Origin: G965198795 sp965198795
Lineage (GTDB): Bacteria > Pseudomonadota > Alphaproteobacteria > Rhodospirillales > Casp-alpha2
NCBI GenBank assembly: GCA_965198795.1
Contig: OZ240674.1
Location: 682,001 to 746,000 of the forward strand
Direction: 5' to 3'
Length of the DNA stretch: 64,000 nucleotides
Within the stretch, counting starts at the first letter, position 1. Each line of letters opens with the position of its first letter. Both the position numbers and the translations under genes were made by a program. Below, piece after piece: positions 30,962 through 39,456 of this stretch. The notes beneath the pieces were generated by a model, which worked only from the letters and a program-made list of their open reading frames with translations, made no database searches and was not told where the DNA came from.

Positions 30962-32002
30962 TTAAAGTGCGCCAGCTTTCTCAAGCTGTGTGATGAACGT
31001 CGTCATGCCCTGTTCTTCCAAAACCCGGCGGGCTGTTTTCGGATCGAACGAACCTTTCGCATTTAGCCATGCGTCAATCGCGCCCGCGCGCCACTTCGTC
31101 ATCTCCTCTTCAGTTGGCACATACCATTCCTTGATCGATTTCTTGATTTCAGCCTCGCCCGCTGAAACCCATGCGCGATCAAGCTCTTGCACCTTCTGAC
31201 CAAAGGCCTTGGCGGCTGTGTGCAGCCATCCTTTTTCCTCATCGGTCAAAGCGTCATACTGGCGCTTGTCCATGGACAATTGGTTGCCAGACCATGAGCC
31301 GCCGATCTCGGTGAAGTATTTTGCAACCTCATGGAGCTTGGCGACATGCTGCCACGGCGTTGCGACATATTGACCCGAAACGACCCCTGTTTGCAGGCCT
31401 TGATAGAGCTGCGCCCAATCATAGGGAACCGGCACCGCGCCCCAATTCTTTACCAAGGTGTATTCAATCGGGCTCTTGGTGACGCGCCATTTGACGCCTT
31501 TCATGTCGGCGGGGACATGCACCGGGCCATGGGCGTTGCCCAGTTGACGGAAACCACCGCTGGAATAGACCGTCAAACAGACATGCCCGGCTTCTTGCGC
31601 CGCGATGTCGCATTGTTTTTTTGTCAGCCAACTTGACGATATCCGGTCCGCGTCTTCAATGCTTTTGAAAATATACGGCAAATCAAAGATCGCCAGCGCC
31701 GTACCGAAATTGCCGAAGTTTGCGGTCGAACTCGTCCAGAGCGCCAGAAGCCCTTGGTTTGCCTGCTCGCCGCAGGATTGCTCGCTGCAAAGCGACTTTC
31801 GGTAATGGGGCTCAATCGTCATTTTCCCGCCGGATACTTTTTCAAGCGTCGGGATCAGCGCCTGATCAATAGCGTCACCAATCGGCATTCCCTTGAAGCC
31901 CACAGTACCGAGCTTCAACACTTTTTGAGCAAGAACAGGTTGTGCAAACAACACCATTGCAACTGCGATACAAAGTGTCTTGCATATGGATTTTACCCTC
32001 AT
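30962..32002 (-). CDS. dctP: TRAP transporter substrate-binding protein (DctP)
   Basis: The periplasmic solute receptor. The 346-residue protein has a signal peptide (ICKTLCIAVAMVLFAQPVLA) and the DctP fold: LKLGTVGFKGMPIGDAIDQA, VSGGKMTIEPHYRKSL, FDLPYIFKSIEDADRI, the ligand-arginine region DMKGVKWRVTKSP and QLYQGLQTGVVSGQYVATPW. Ligands of this family are mostly carboxylates. Nothing visible fixes the substrate, although an epoxide hydrolase and an aldehyde dehydrogenase fragment nearby hint at an aliphatic or aromatic acid. Divergent from the MocR gene, which probably regulates it. Confidence 0.92.
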   Translation of the reverse strand: MRVKSICKTLCIAVAMVLFAQPVLAQKVLKLGTVGFKGMPIGDAIDQALIPTLEKVSGGKMTIEPHYRKSLCSEQSCGEQANQGLLALWTSSTANFGNFGTALAIFDLPYIFKSIEDADRISSSWLTKKQCDIAAQEAGHVCLTVYSSGGFRQLGNAHGPVHVPADMKGVKWRVTKSPIEYTLVKNWGAVPVPYDWAQLYQGLQTGVVSGQYVATPWQHVAKLHEVAKYFTEIGGSWSGNQLSMDKRQYDALTDEEKGWLHTAAKAFGQKVQELDRAWVSAGEAEIKKSIKEWYVPTEEEMTKWRAGAIDAWLNAKGSFDPKTARRVLEEQGMTTFITQLEKAGAL

Positions 32003-32068
32003 TGATCTCGTCTCCCAGTTGGTGGAAATTTACATGGCTGCATCTTTCACTGTGCAATTTCCAACGGT

Positions 32069-32100
32069 AAAGTGACAGATTGCTTGAATGAAAGTGACAG
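32069..32100. promoter_or_regulatory. direct repeats AAAGTGACAG, candidate MocR operator
   Basis: AAAGTGACAG occurs at 32069-32078 and 32091-32100, 22 bp apart (about two helical turns), in the divergent gap between dctP and the MocR gene. A related inverted CTTTCACTGT lies at 32044-32053. MocR/GabR proteins usually bind paired direct repeats, so this is a good operator candidate. A separate imperfect palindrome (GGAAATT ... AATTTCC) lies just beside it. Confidence 0.5.
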
Positions 32101-32178
32101 TTGAGATTGCGTCCGCCACGATCGATTGAAGCTCGTTAAAATTGGCGCGCCGGAGTCCGTCATACGATCTATTGGAGA

Positions 32179-33651
32179 GTGCACGTGATATCCACGACGA
32201 CGCAATTTCTAGAGCTTCCCAAATCCTCGAACCTCAGCTTGAGAGATCAAATCTGCGAGGCGGTAAGCTCGGCGATTATGTCTGATTCATTGGCTCATGA
32301 CCGTCCGCTTCCATCGTGCCGGGAGCTGGCGAATCAACTCGGCGTCTCTCGAAATACCGTTTTCGCGGCATACAACCGTTTGGTCGATTTGGAGTTTTTG
32401 GTTTCCCGCGACAGATCCGGTTACTTCGTCAACCCCCAAATAGTGACGGTTCAGCGGGCACGGCTAAAAAGCAGCGCGGCACGCACGGACATACAAGATT
32501 GCCCGGTAAAATTTCCGGCAAATGACTTGACGCCTGTGGTCAATCCACTGGATTGGAACTCCTACCCCTATCCCTTCATTTACAACCAGATCGATCCGGG
32601 TCTGTTCCCAGTGGATGGTTGGCGCGAATGCTCGCGGCAGGCCCTGGGCCGCAAGACAATGCCGGTCTGGGCCGCCGATTCCGTCGAAAGCGACAGCCCG
32701 CAACTGGTGCAGCAGTTGCGTCAAAGATTGCTGAATACACGTGGCATATATGCGGAAGAAGACGAAATCTTGATCACGCTGGGTTCTCAAAACGCATTGT
32801 TCATTTTGGCGATGATTTTTGCCTATTCAGGCAAACCTGTGGCGCTTGAAGACCCTGGTTTTTTCGGCGCTAGAAACGCATTTCGATATGCGGGAAGCGA
32901 ATTGATCGGCGTGCCAATCGATGAAAACGGTATCTTGCCCAAGGCCATCCCGCGCGAGTGCCGGCTGGTTTTCACCACGCCGAGCCATCAGTTTCCAACG
33001 ATGGTCACAATGAGCCAGAAGCGCCGCGAGGCGTTACTCGAAGCGGCGGCCGCCAAGAACTTCTTGATCATCGAGGATGATTACGAGGCGGAAATGAACT
33101 ATGCCGCCGCCAAATCAACGCCATCCATGCGATCAATGGATCGCACGGGTCGTGTGATTTATGTCGGCAGCCTGTCGAAAACCGTATCGCCGGGTATTCG
33201 AATGGGCTTTATCGTGGCTCATCGCGATATCATCCGTGAAGCGCGCGTTGCCCGCGGGGTGATGATGCGTCACCCACCGATGATCGTGCAGGAGATTGTT
33301 GCGTTGTTTTTTCAACTGGGCCACTACGATATACATCTCCGCCATATTGAACGACGCTACCAGAAACGCTGGCAGGCCATGGATGCGGCGCTGACACGGC
33401 ATCTAGGGATGATGAAGCGAACCGAGTCGAAGGGCGGCACGTCATTTTGGTTAACCGGCCCCAAAGGGTTTGACTCATCCGAATTAGCCGTTCGCTTGCG
33501 CGATAGGGGAGTGCTGATCGATAGAGGCCGGGACTATTATTTGAACTACGATAACAACCAAAGCTTTCGGCTGGGTTTTGCCTACGTACCGGTTTCCAAA
33601 CTTGAGGATGGCGTCAAAATAATCGCCGAGGAAGCCCGGGCGTTATTATGA
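32179..33651 (+). CDS. MocR-family (GntR HTH plus aminotransferase-like) regulator
   Basis: A PLP-dependent transcription factor of 490 residues. The N-terminal winged HTH is LSLRDQICEAVSSAIMSDSL ... PSCRELANQLGVSRNTVFAA YNRLVDLEFLVSRDRSGYFV (about residues 20-85). The C-terminal domain is aminotransferase fold I: EEDEILITLGSQNALFILAM, VALEDPGFFGARNAF, VFTTPSHQFPTMVTM, LIIEDDYEAEMNY and the PLP lysine in YVGSLSKTVSPGIRMGFIVA. The start is a GTG at 32179; a second GTG at 32185 is equally possible. Divergent from the TRAP operon and upstream of the epoxide hydrolase, it probably controls both. Confidence 0.92.
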   Translation: MHVISTTTQFLELPKSSNLSLRDQICEAVSSAIMSDSLAHDRPLPSCRELANQLGVSRNTVFAAYNRLVDLEFLVSRDRSGYFVNPQIVTVQRARLKSSAARTDIQDCPVKFPANDLTPVVNPLDWNSYPYPFIYNQIDPGLFPVDGWRECSRQALGRKTMPVWAADSVESDSPQLVQQLRQRLLNTRGIYAEEDEILITLGSQNALFILAMIFAYSGKPVALEDPGFFGARNAFRYAGSELIGVPIDENGILPKAIPRECRLVFTTPSHQFPTMVTMSQKRREALLEAAAAKNFLIIEDDYEAEMNYAAAKSTPSMRSMDRTGRVIYVGSLSKTVSPGIRMGFIVAHRDIIREARVARGVMMRHPPMIVQEIVALFFQLGHYDIHLRHIERRYQKRWQAMDAALTRHLGMMKRTESKGGTSFWLTGPKGFDSSELAVRLRDRGVLIDRGRDYYLNYDNNQSFRLGFAYVPVSKLEDGVKIIAEEARALL

Positions 33652-33802
33652 CCGCCAAAAGACAGGATTGATTCCATCTGTCCCTTCGAATGGCCGCACC
33701 TGTCTCTCGCCGAATTCCGAAAAATCCAGTTATCTGCCTGGCGGACGTCCTGACTGGTCATGTTCGGACGCCGCCAACTATCGCATCAAGGGGAATGGAT
33801 AT

Positions 33803-34975
33803 TTGAAAGACCGAAATAAAATCAATCAGAGCGTAACGCCATTCCAGTTCCGCGTCCCCGATGACATCCTTGAAGGCGTCATACATCGCGTCGCGACGTA
33901 TCCTTGGCATGAAATGCCCGATGATGGGGGGTGGGGCTACGGCACCAACATGGAGTATCTCAAAGAACTTTGTGCTTATTGGGTGAATGGCTTTGAGTGG
34001 CGCGCGCAGGAAGCCAGGATCAATACGTTCTCGCATTTCAAGACGCCAATCGACGGAATCGATATGCACTTCATCCACGAAGCGGGCAGCGGCCCTAACC
34101 CGACGCCGTTGATGATCAGCCACGGTTGGCCGGGGTCAGTCGCCGAGTTCTTCAATTTGATAGAACCGTTGGCGCATCCGGAACGGTTTGGCGGCGATAT
34201 TGAGGATGCGTTTACGGTCATTGCTCCCTCATTACCGGGTTTCGGGTTCTCCGGACCCCCGCCGCGCCCCTATGGACCGCGCAAAATGGCGTCGGTCATC
34301 AACTCCCTGATGACCGACGCCTTGGGATTTGACCGCTACATCGCCCAAGGCGGAGATTGGGGCGGCGCGATCTGTTCGTGGCTCGGCTATGACCATGCTC
34401 CCGCCTGTTCGGCCATTCACATCAACGTGCTGACCATGCGTCATCCCGACGGCCCTCAGACTCCCGAAGAGAAAGCCTGGAAAATACAATTCGACCGCGA
34501 CCAGGTCATGCAAAACGGCTACCGCACACTTCAGGCGACCCGGCCGCAGTCATTAAGCTACGCAATGATGGACAGTCCGGTGGGCATTGCCGCTTGGCTG
34601 GTCGAAAAGTTCCACGATTGGTCAGACGTGAACCCGGGCGAGATCGAAACCGCACATTCCAAGGATGAACTGCTCACCAACATCATGATCTACATCACGA
34701 CGCGCACCTTTAATACGGCATCGTGGATCTACTACGGGCGGCGGGAGGAAGGCGGGCGCATTCTGTCCCCGGAAGGAAAACGAGTAGAAGTCCCGACGGG
34801 TTGCGCAGTGTTTCCAGCCGAGATGTTGAATTGGCCGCCCCGTTCCTATGCCGAACGGATCTACAACATCCAGCATTGGACTGAGATGCCTCGTGGTGGC
34901 CACTTTGCCGCGATGGAAGAACCGGAATTGCTGCTGAACGATATTCGTAAATTCTCCCGTAGCCTGCGCGGTTAA
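33803..34975 (+). CDS. epoxide hydrolase (alpha/beta hydrolase with EHN domain)
   Basis: Likely opens an epoxide to a vicinal diol. The N-terminal EHN region is TPFQFRVPDDILEGVIHRVA ... YPWHEMPDDGGWGYGTNMEY. The oxyanion motif is ISHGWPGSVAEF, the nucleophile Asp is in AQGGDWGGAI, and the catalytic His is near the C-terminus in PRGGHFAAMEEPELL. PSLPGFGFSGPP is also typical. I start it at the TTG at 33803 because AAGGGG lies about 9 bases upstream and EHN similarity begins there (390 residues). The frame opens at 33668 with 45 unconserved codons. It lies 17-152 bp after the MocR gene. Confidence 0.88.
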   Translation: MKDRNKINQSVTPFQFRVPDDILEGVIHRVATYPWHEMPDDGGWGYGTNMEYLKELCAYWVNGFEWRAQEARINTFSHFKTPIDGIDMHFIHEAGSGPNPTPLMISHGWPGSVAEFFNLIEPLAHPERFGGDIEDAFTVIAPSLPGFGFSGPPPRPYGPRKMASVINSLMTDALGFDRYIAQGGDWGGAICSWLGYDHAPACSAIHINVLTMRHPDGPQTPEEKAWKIQFDRDQVMQNGYRTLQATRPQSLSYAMMDSPVGIAAWLVEKFHDWSDVNPGEIETAHSKDELLTNIMIYITTRTFNTASWIYYGRREEGGRILSPEGKRVEVPTGCAVFPAEMLNWPPRSYAERIYNIQHWTEMPRGGHFAAMEEPELLLNDIRKFSRSLRG

Positions 34976-35374
34976 GCCGACATCAAGGTTCAATGATTGC
35001 AGCCGTCAAATGTTGTTCCGTTTATCACCCGGATGCGCCCATCCCGATACGACGGTTTGAGGTGAGGTCACGGCGCTAGCCGGGAAATTGGTGTTCCACG
35101 CCCAAGCGTTCATCGAAAGTGAGCATCAAGTCGCCATCTCCAGCGGCGCCTTCTCCCTTCTCCATCCACAATCCGGCTACCGGTGAGCACCCCGCCAAAG
35201 TTGCGCACTGCGGTCTCAACGACGTCGACAAAGCGGTCAAGGCGCCGCGCCGGGCTTTCGAAGACGGCGCATGGTCCCGCGCCGCGCCCGAACACCGCAA
35301 GGAAGCGCCGATTAAGCTAATCGATCTGGTAAGCGCCCGGGCCAACGAATTGGCGGTGATGGAAAGCACCGGTT
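34976..35374. other. right end of the island
   Basis: About 400 bp with no intact gene. The first 140 bp shows nothing recognisable; the rest holds an aldehyde dehydrogenase fragment. Confidence 0.6.
35119..35374 (+). pseudogene. truncated aldehyde dehydrogenase, N-terminal fragment
   Basis: The plus-strand frame reads PFSIHNPATGEHPAKVAHCG ... DVDKAVKAPRRAFEDGAWSR ... LIDLVSARANELAVMESTGC GK, the first 75 or so residues of an NAD-dependent aldehyde dehydrogenase. The sequence is cut at the start of the 224-bp repeat. Cofactor and catalytic domains are missing, so it is not functional. The shared GCGGCAAG at the cut suggests microhomology joining. In the donor DNA the gene was probably the next member of the TRAP/epoxide hydrolase pathway. 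Confidence 0.85.
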
Positions 35375-35598
35375 GCGGCAAGGCGGGTTTTCAGCGATTT
35401 CATCGGTTTGCGAATGATCATCCCTGAAAGGTCTTCGTCAGTTCCCGGGTTCGTTCTCTGACACGAGTCAAATGGTCCACGTCCATATGAGAAAGATTAC
35501 GCAAGATAACGGCCATACGATGATTCCGCCGGAATCGATCAAAGTGACGATCAAGAAAGCCCCAATATAACGAATTGAAGGGACAAGCAACCTCGCCG
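35375..35598. repeat. 224-bp direct repeat, copy B (right flank of island)
   Basis: Partner of 28526-28749. Here the photolyase 3' part is native (intact gene upstream). The DUF6134 part is an orphan 5' fragment that ends after about 15 codons at the aldehyde dehydrogenase junction. Confidence 0.95.
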
Positions 35599-36947
35599 AC
35601 GGTTTGTTTAACGTCATACCGGCAATTACGGCAATAATCCGACATGCGGTTTATGTACTTACCCGAAGCGGCATAGGGCTTCGTCGCCATAATCCCGCCA
35701 TCGGCATAGAGCGCCATGCCGTGGGTGTTCGGCATCTCAACCCATTCATAGGCGTCCGCGTAAACAGCCAGATACCACTCGTTCACTTGTTTGGGATCAA
35801 TCCCCGCCAGAAGCGCGAAGTTCCCGATCACCATCAGGCGCTGAATATGATGGGCGTAGGCCTCGTCCAAGGTTTGCCCAATGGATTGGCGCAGACAGTT
35901 CATGTCCGTCTCGCCCGTCCAAAAGAAATCCGGCAAATCCAGTGTCGCGCCGAGTTCATTGGTTTCGCCGTAATCCGGCATCTTCAGCCAGTAGACGCCG
36001 CGAACATATTCCCGCCAGCCGATGATCTGGCGGATGAAGCCCTCGACGGCGTTCAGGGGCGCGCGTCCCGAATGATAGGCGGCCTCCGCCCGTCCACAGA
36101 CATCCAATGGGTCTAATAATCCGGCGTTGATGTAGGGCGACAGGATGGAATGGAACACCCATGGCTCGCCCTCTTTCATGGCGTCCTGGTAGTCGCCGAA
36201 CAGGGGCAGCGCGAAGTCGATGAAGTGTTGAAGCGCCTGTTCCGCTCCGGCCGCGGTGACGGCGAAATGAAAGCCGTCCAGCTTGCCGTAATGGTTTGGA
36301 AAGCGCTCGCGCACAAGATCCAGAACGGCTTGCGTCACGGCGTCCGGGCGCGCCCTGAACGGCATGGGCGGCGTCAAGGACCTGGGCAGTTTCTTGCGGT
36401 TCTCCTGGTCGAGGTTCCATTGCCCGCCGACAGGCCGCTCACCCTCCATCAACAAGCCGGTTTTCCTGCGCATCTCGCGGTAAAAGTATTCCATTGTGAG
36501 ACGTTCGCGCCCGTCCGCCCAGGCTTTGAAATCCACGATGGAACAGATAAAGCGGTCATCCGCGCGAACCTCGACGGGAACGCCGAGTTCCGTTTTCCAG
36601 CGTTCCATATCTTGTTGCAATCGCCATTCGCCGCACTCGGTGACGACGAGGCGCCCGGCCCCCAACCGTTCCACCGCCCGGGCGACCTCGCTGGACATGG
36701 CGCCGGTGTTCGCCGGGTCGGTCAGCGTCACGTAATCGACGGAGATATTACGTCCCCGCAGCTCTTCGGCGAAATGCCGCATGGCGGACAAGATAAACGC
36801 GATCTTCTTTGGATGATGAGGAACGTATGCGCACTCATCCGCGCACTCGACCATCAGGATCGTGTCGGCGGCTTTATCCAGGTCCCGGAGCGAGGACAGC
36901 CCCAGTGACAACTGATCGCCGAGGACAAAGCGCAGCGTGTTCGTCAT
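35418..36947 (-). CDS. phrB: iron-sulfur bacterial cryptochrome/photolyase (PhrB type)
   Basis: A flavoprotein of the FeS-BCP class, which repairs (6-4) photoproducts with light or acts as a photoreceptor. I start at the ATG at 36947 (MTNTLRFVLGDQLSLGLSSL); the open frame runs 43 arginine-rich codons further without similarity. The four cluster cysteines are visible in DMNCLRQSIG and CRNCRYDVKQTVGEVACPFN. FAD-domain segments include GFIRQIIGWREYVRGVYWLK, AHHIQRLMVIGNFALLAGI and WEMPNTHGMALYADGG-like EWVEMPNTHGMALYADGG. The 509-residue length is typical. RpoE controls photolyases of this kind in Rhodobacter. Its original downstream partner, the DUF6134-like gene, was separated by the island. 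Confidence 0.93.
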   Translation of the reverse strand: MTNTLRFVLGDQLSLGLSSLRDLDKAADTILMVECADECAYVPHHPKKIAFILSAMRHFAEELRGRNISVDYVTLTDPANTGAMSSEVARAVERLGAGRLVVTECGEWRLQQDMERWKTELGVPVEVRADDRFICSIVDFKAWADGRERLTMEYFYREMRRKTGLLMEGERPVGGQWNLDQENRKKLPRSLTPPMPFRARPDAVTQAVLDLVRERFPNHYGKLDGFHFAVTAAGAEQALQHFIDFALPLFGDYQDAMKEGEPWVFHSILSPYINAGLLDPLDVCGRAEAAYHSGRAPLNAVEGFIRQIIGWREYVRGVYWLKMPDYGETNELGATLDLPDFFWTGETDMNCLRQSIGQTLDEAYAHHIQRLMVIGNFALLAGIDPKQVNEWYLAVYADAYEWVEMPNTHGMALYADGGIMATKPYAASGKYINRMSDYCRNCRYDVKQTVGEVACPFNSLYWGFLDRHFDRFRRNHRMAVILRNLSHMDVDHLTRVRERTRELTKTFQG

Positions 36948-36978
36948 GCGCGGGATACGCGCGGTTCGCCCGGGACGA

Positions 36979-39327
36979 TCAGTTTCCGAACGGCGCCATG
37001 ATCGCCTGGGTGTCGAGGCCATGGACGCGGTAGACGTCTTGCAGCGCGCCCGTTTGCCCGAACGTCTCGACACCAAGCGGGTCGATGACGGCGCCCTTTA
37101 CGCCCGCCAGCCAACTCAACGCCGCCGGGTGCCCGTCCAGTACGGTCACCATCCGGGAGCCCGGCGCGACGCCGTCGAACAGCCCGCCAACATGGCTGTC
37201 CGCCTTACCCGCGCGCCAATCGCCGTAAAGAACGTCCGGCGACGTCACGGCGAGCAGGCCAACCTCCTGTCCCCGCTCACGCAGGTTCATCACGGCGGCT
37301 TCCGCTTCCGGCGCGACGGCGCCGGTGTAGGCGACGACGCCTGCGTCGGCCGAACCCGGCTCCATCCGCCAATAGGCGCCGGCGACGACGCCGGCCTTCA
37401 GCGCGTCCGTCATGACGCGCTCAGGCGCCGTTTGCGGCCGGGTGGAGAGGCGCAAATAGACCGAACCGCCGTCATCGGCCTGCATGTGCTCAAAGCCCTC
37501 GCGCATGATGACGGAAAGCTCATCGGCGTAGGCCGGTTCGTAGTATTTCAAGCCCGGCTGCCCCATACCGATCAACGGCGTGGAGATTGACTGGTGCGCC
37601 CCCCCTTCCGGCGCCAGCGTGACGCCCGACGGCGTCGCGACGACCATGAAGCGGGCGTCTTGGTAACAAGCATAGTTCAACGCGTCCAGGCCCCGCTGAA
37701 TGAACGGATCATAGAGCGTGCCGATGGGCAGCAAGCGCTCGCCGAACAGGGAATGGCTAAGCCCCAAGGCGCCAAGCGCGATGAACAGGTTGTTCTCCGC
37801 GATGCCCAACTCCAGATGCTGGCCTTCGTCGTTGGCGCCCCACTTCTGGATAGAGGCCACGCGCTCTTTCTTGAAAGTGTCCTCTTTCTCATCGCGGGCG
37901 AATACGCCCCGGCGGTTCACCCAGGGGCCAAGGTTGGTGGAGACGGTCACGTCCGGCGATGCGGTGACGATCCGGTCGGCGAGTTCCTCATCCGTGCCGG
38001 CGAGTTCATGAAGGATTTTGCCAAACGCCTCTTGCGTGGACAACGCGCCGCCCTTGATCGCCGGCAGGTTTTCAGGCACGGCGACCTTCGGCGCGTCAAG
38101 CCGGCGGTTCCCGGCTTGCGCGAACGGCGCCCGCGACAGAAACGCGCGCAAGTCCGCCTCCCTTTCTTCCATGCCGGCGAAGGGCTCCCATTCGTCTCCT
38201 TCGCGGATACCGAGGCTGTCGCGGAAGCCCGCGATCTGGTCCGGCGTCATGACGCCCGCGTGGTTGTCTTTGTGGCCCGCCAGCGGCAAGCCCCAGCCTT
38301 TAACCGTGTAGGCCAGAAAACAAGTCGGCACGTCGTCGTCAGCCGCCGCGAAAGCCTCACATATGGTCGGCAGGCAGTGGCCGCCCAAGTTCGCCATCAA
38401 GTCTTGCAGCGAGGCGTCATCGTGTTCGGCCAATAACTCCGCGACGCCGTCCTCACCGCCGATGTCCGTTTCCAGATGTTTGCGCCAAGCCGCCCCCCCT
38501 TGGAACGTCAGCGCGGAATAAAGCTCGTTCGGGCAATCGTTGATCCATTTTTTCAGCGCCTTGCCGCCCGGCTTCTTGAAGGCTTCGCGCATCAGCCCGC
38601 CATACTTCATGACGATGACGCGCCAGCCCGCCGCGCGGAACAGGCGGTCAATCAAGCGGAACAAACTGTCCGTCACCACGCCGTCCAGGCTCTGGCGGTT
38701 GTAATCAATGATCCACCAGGTGTTGCGCAGGTCATGTTTCCAGCCTTCTAGAATGGCCTCGTACATATTGCCCTCATCCATCTCCGCGTCGCCGACGACA
38801 GCGATCATGCGGCCGGGTTCCCGGTTGCGGACCCGCTCCACCTGCCGGCGGACGTAATCCTGGGTGAGGGACGCGAACACGGTCATGGCCGGACCCAGCC
38901 CGACGGAGCCTGTCGAGAAGTCCACGTCATCCGTATCCTTCGTGCGGCTGGGATAGCTTTGCGCGCCGCCCAGGCCCCGGAAATTTTCCAGCTTCCCGCG
39001 CGTCTGATTGCCGAACAGATACTGGATCGCGTGATAGACCGGCGATGCGTGGGGTTTGACGGCGATCCGGTCTTGCGGGCGGGCGGCGTGGAAATAAAGC
39101 GCAGTCAGAAGGGCGGCGGAGGACGCGCTGGAAGCTTGGTGTCCGCCGACCTTCAGCGCGTCGGCGGGGTTTTCCGGTTTCGCCCGCAGATGGTTGGCGT
39201 TATGGATCATCCAACTCGACAGCCACAGGACCCGCCGCTTCAGGTCCGTCAGGTTTTTGACGATTTCCGCATCCGCGCCGCCCCCAGGACGGGTGTCGGC
39301 GAGCATATCGGCATCGGGCGGCGCCAT
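36979..39327 (-). CDS. homodimeric-type 2-oxoacid dehydrogenase E1 (AceE/MdeB-like)
   Basis: A ThDP enzyme of the transketolase superfamily, 782 residues, close to the single-chain pyruvate dehydrogenase E1. It shows GGHQASSASSAALLTALYFH, the ThDP/Mg site VVGDAEMDEGNMYEAI ... WWIIDYNRQSLDG, and FLAYTVKGWGLPLAGHKDNH. The C-terminal half has ELGIAENNLFIALGALGLS and TPSGVTLAPEGGAHQS. No lipoyl or E2 gene is nearby. It faces an Lrp-type regulator, as mdeB (2-oxobutyrate dehydrogenase of methionine catabolism) faces mdeR in Pseudomonas putida. A 2-oxobutyrate or branched-chain substrate is therefore plausible but unproven. Confidence 0.88.
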   Translation of the reverse strand: MAPPDADMLADTRPGGGADAEIVKNLTDLKRRVLWLSSWMIHNANHLRAKPENPADALKVGGHQASSASSAALLTALYFHAARPQDRIAVKPHASPVYHAIQYLFGNQTRGKLENFRGLGGAQSYPSRTKDTDDVDFSTGSVGLGPAMTVFASLTQDYVRRQVERVRNREPGRMIAVVGDAEMDEGNMYEAILEGWKHDLRNTWWIIDYNRQSLDGVVTDSLFRLIDRLFRAAGWRVIVMKYGGLMREAFKKPGGKALKKWINDCPNELYSALTFQGGAAWRKHLETDIGGEDGVAELLAEHDDASLQDLMANLGGHCLPTICEAFAAADDDVPTCFLAYTVKGWGLPLAGHKDNHAGVMTPDQIAGFRDSLGIREGDEWEPFAGMEEREADLRAFLSRAPFAQAGNRRLDAPKVAVPENLPAIKGGALSTQEAFGKILHELAGTDEELADRIVTASPDVTVSTNLGPWVNRRGVFARDEKEDTFKKERVASIQKWGANDEGQHLELGIAENNLFIALGALGLSHSLFGERLLPIGTLYDPFIQRGLDALNYACYQDARFMVVATPSGVTLAPEGGAHQSISTPLIGMGQPGLKYYEPAYADELSVIMREGFEHMQADDGGSVYLRLSTRPQTAPERVMTDALKAGVVAGAYWRMEPGSADAGVVAYTGAVAPEAEAAVMNLRERGQEVGLLAVTSPDVLYGDWRAGKADSHVGGLFDGVAPGSRMVTVLDGHPAALSWLAGVKGAVIDPLGVETFGQTGALQDVYRVHGLDTQAIMAPFGN

Positions 39328-39456
39328 GGCGGATTCCTCTTTTTGGATATTCGTGCGAGTTTACGCCAAACGGCGCCGCAGGTGGTTGCGTTTCGACCCA
39401 ATATTAATAGCATTTGGGCAATAATCACTTTATAAAAATCGTTTTGAAGGCAAATT

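Larger units (their letters stand above)
28750..35374. mobile_element. inserted 6.6-kb island (TRAP transporter, MocR regulator, epoxide hydrolase)
   Basis: The segment interrupts the photolyase/DUF6134 junction and is bounded by the 224-bp direct repeats. It carries an rpoE fragment, dctQ, dctM and dctP (minus), a MocR-type regulator and epoxide hydrolase (plus), and a 5' fragment of an aldehyde dehydrogenase gene cut at the right border. No integrase, transposase or tRNA target was found. Border microhomologies (CCTCGCCG left, GCGGCAAG right) point to illegitimate joining rather than site-specific integration (inference). Confidence 0.75.

Noticed and set aside
28898..33651. Ectoine uptake system (UehABC with EnuR)
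   Set aside because: TRAP plus MocR fits in layout, but no ectoine catabolic genes are present and the binding protein shows no feature I can tie to ectoine.
36953..36981. RpoE-type promoter in front of the photolyase gene
   Set aside because: A TGATCG occurs at the mdeB-like stop, but the -10 at 18 bp is TATCC and the predicted transcript would start at the ATG; not convincing.
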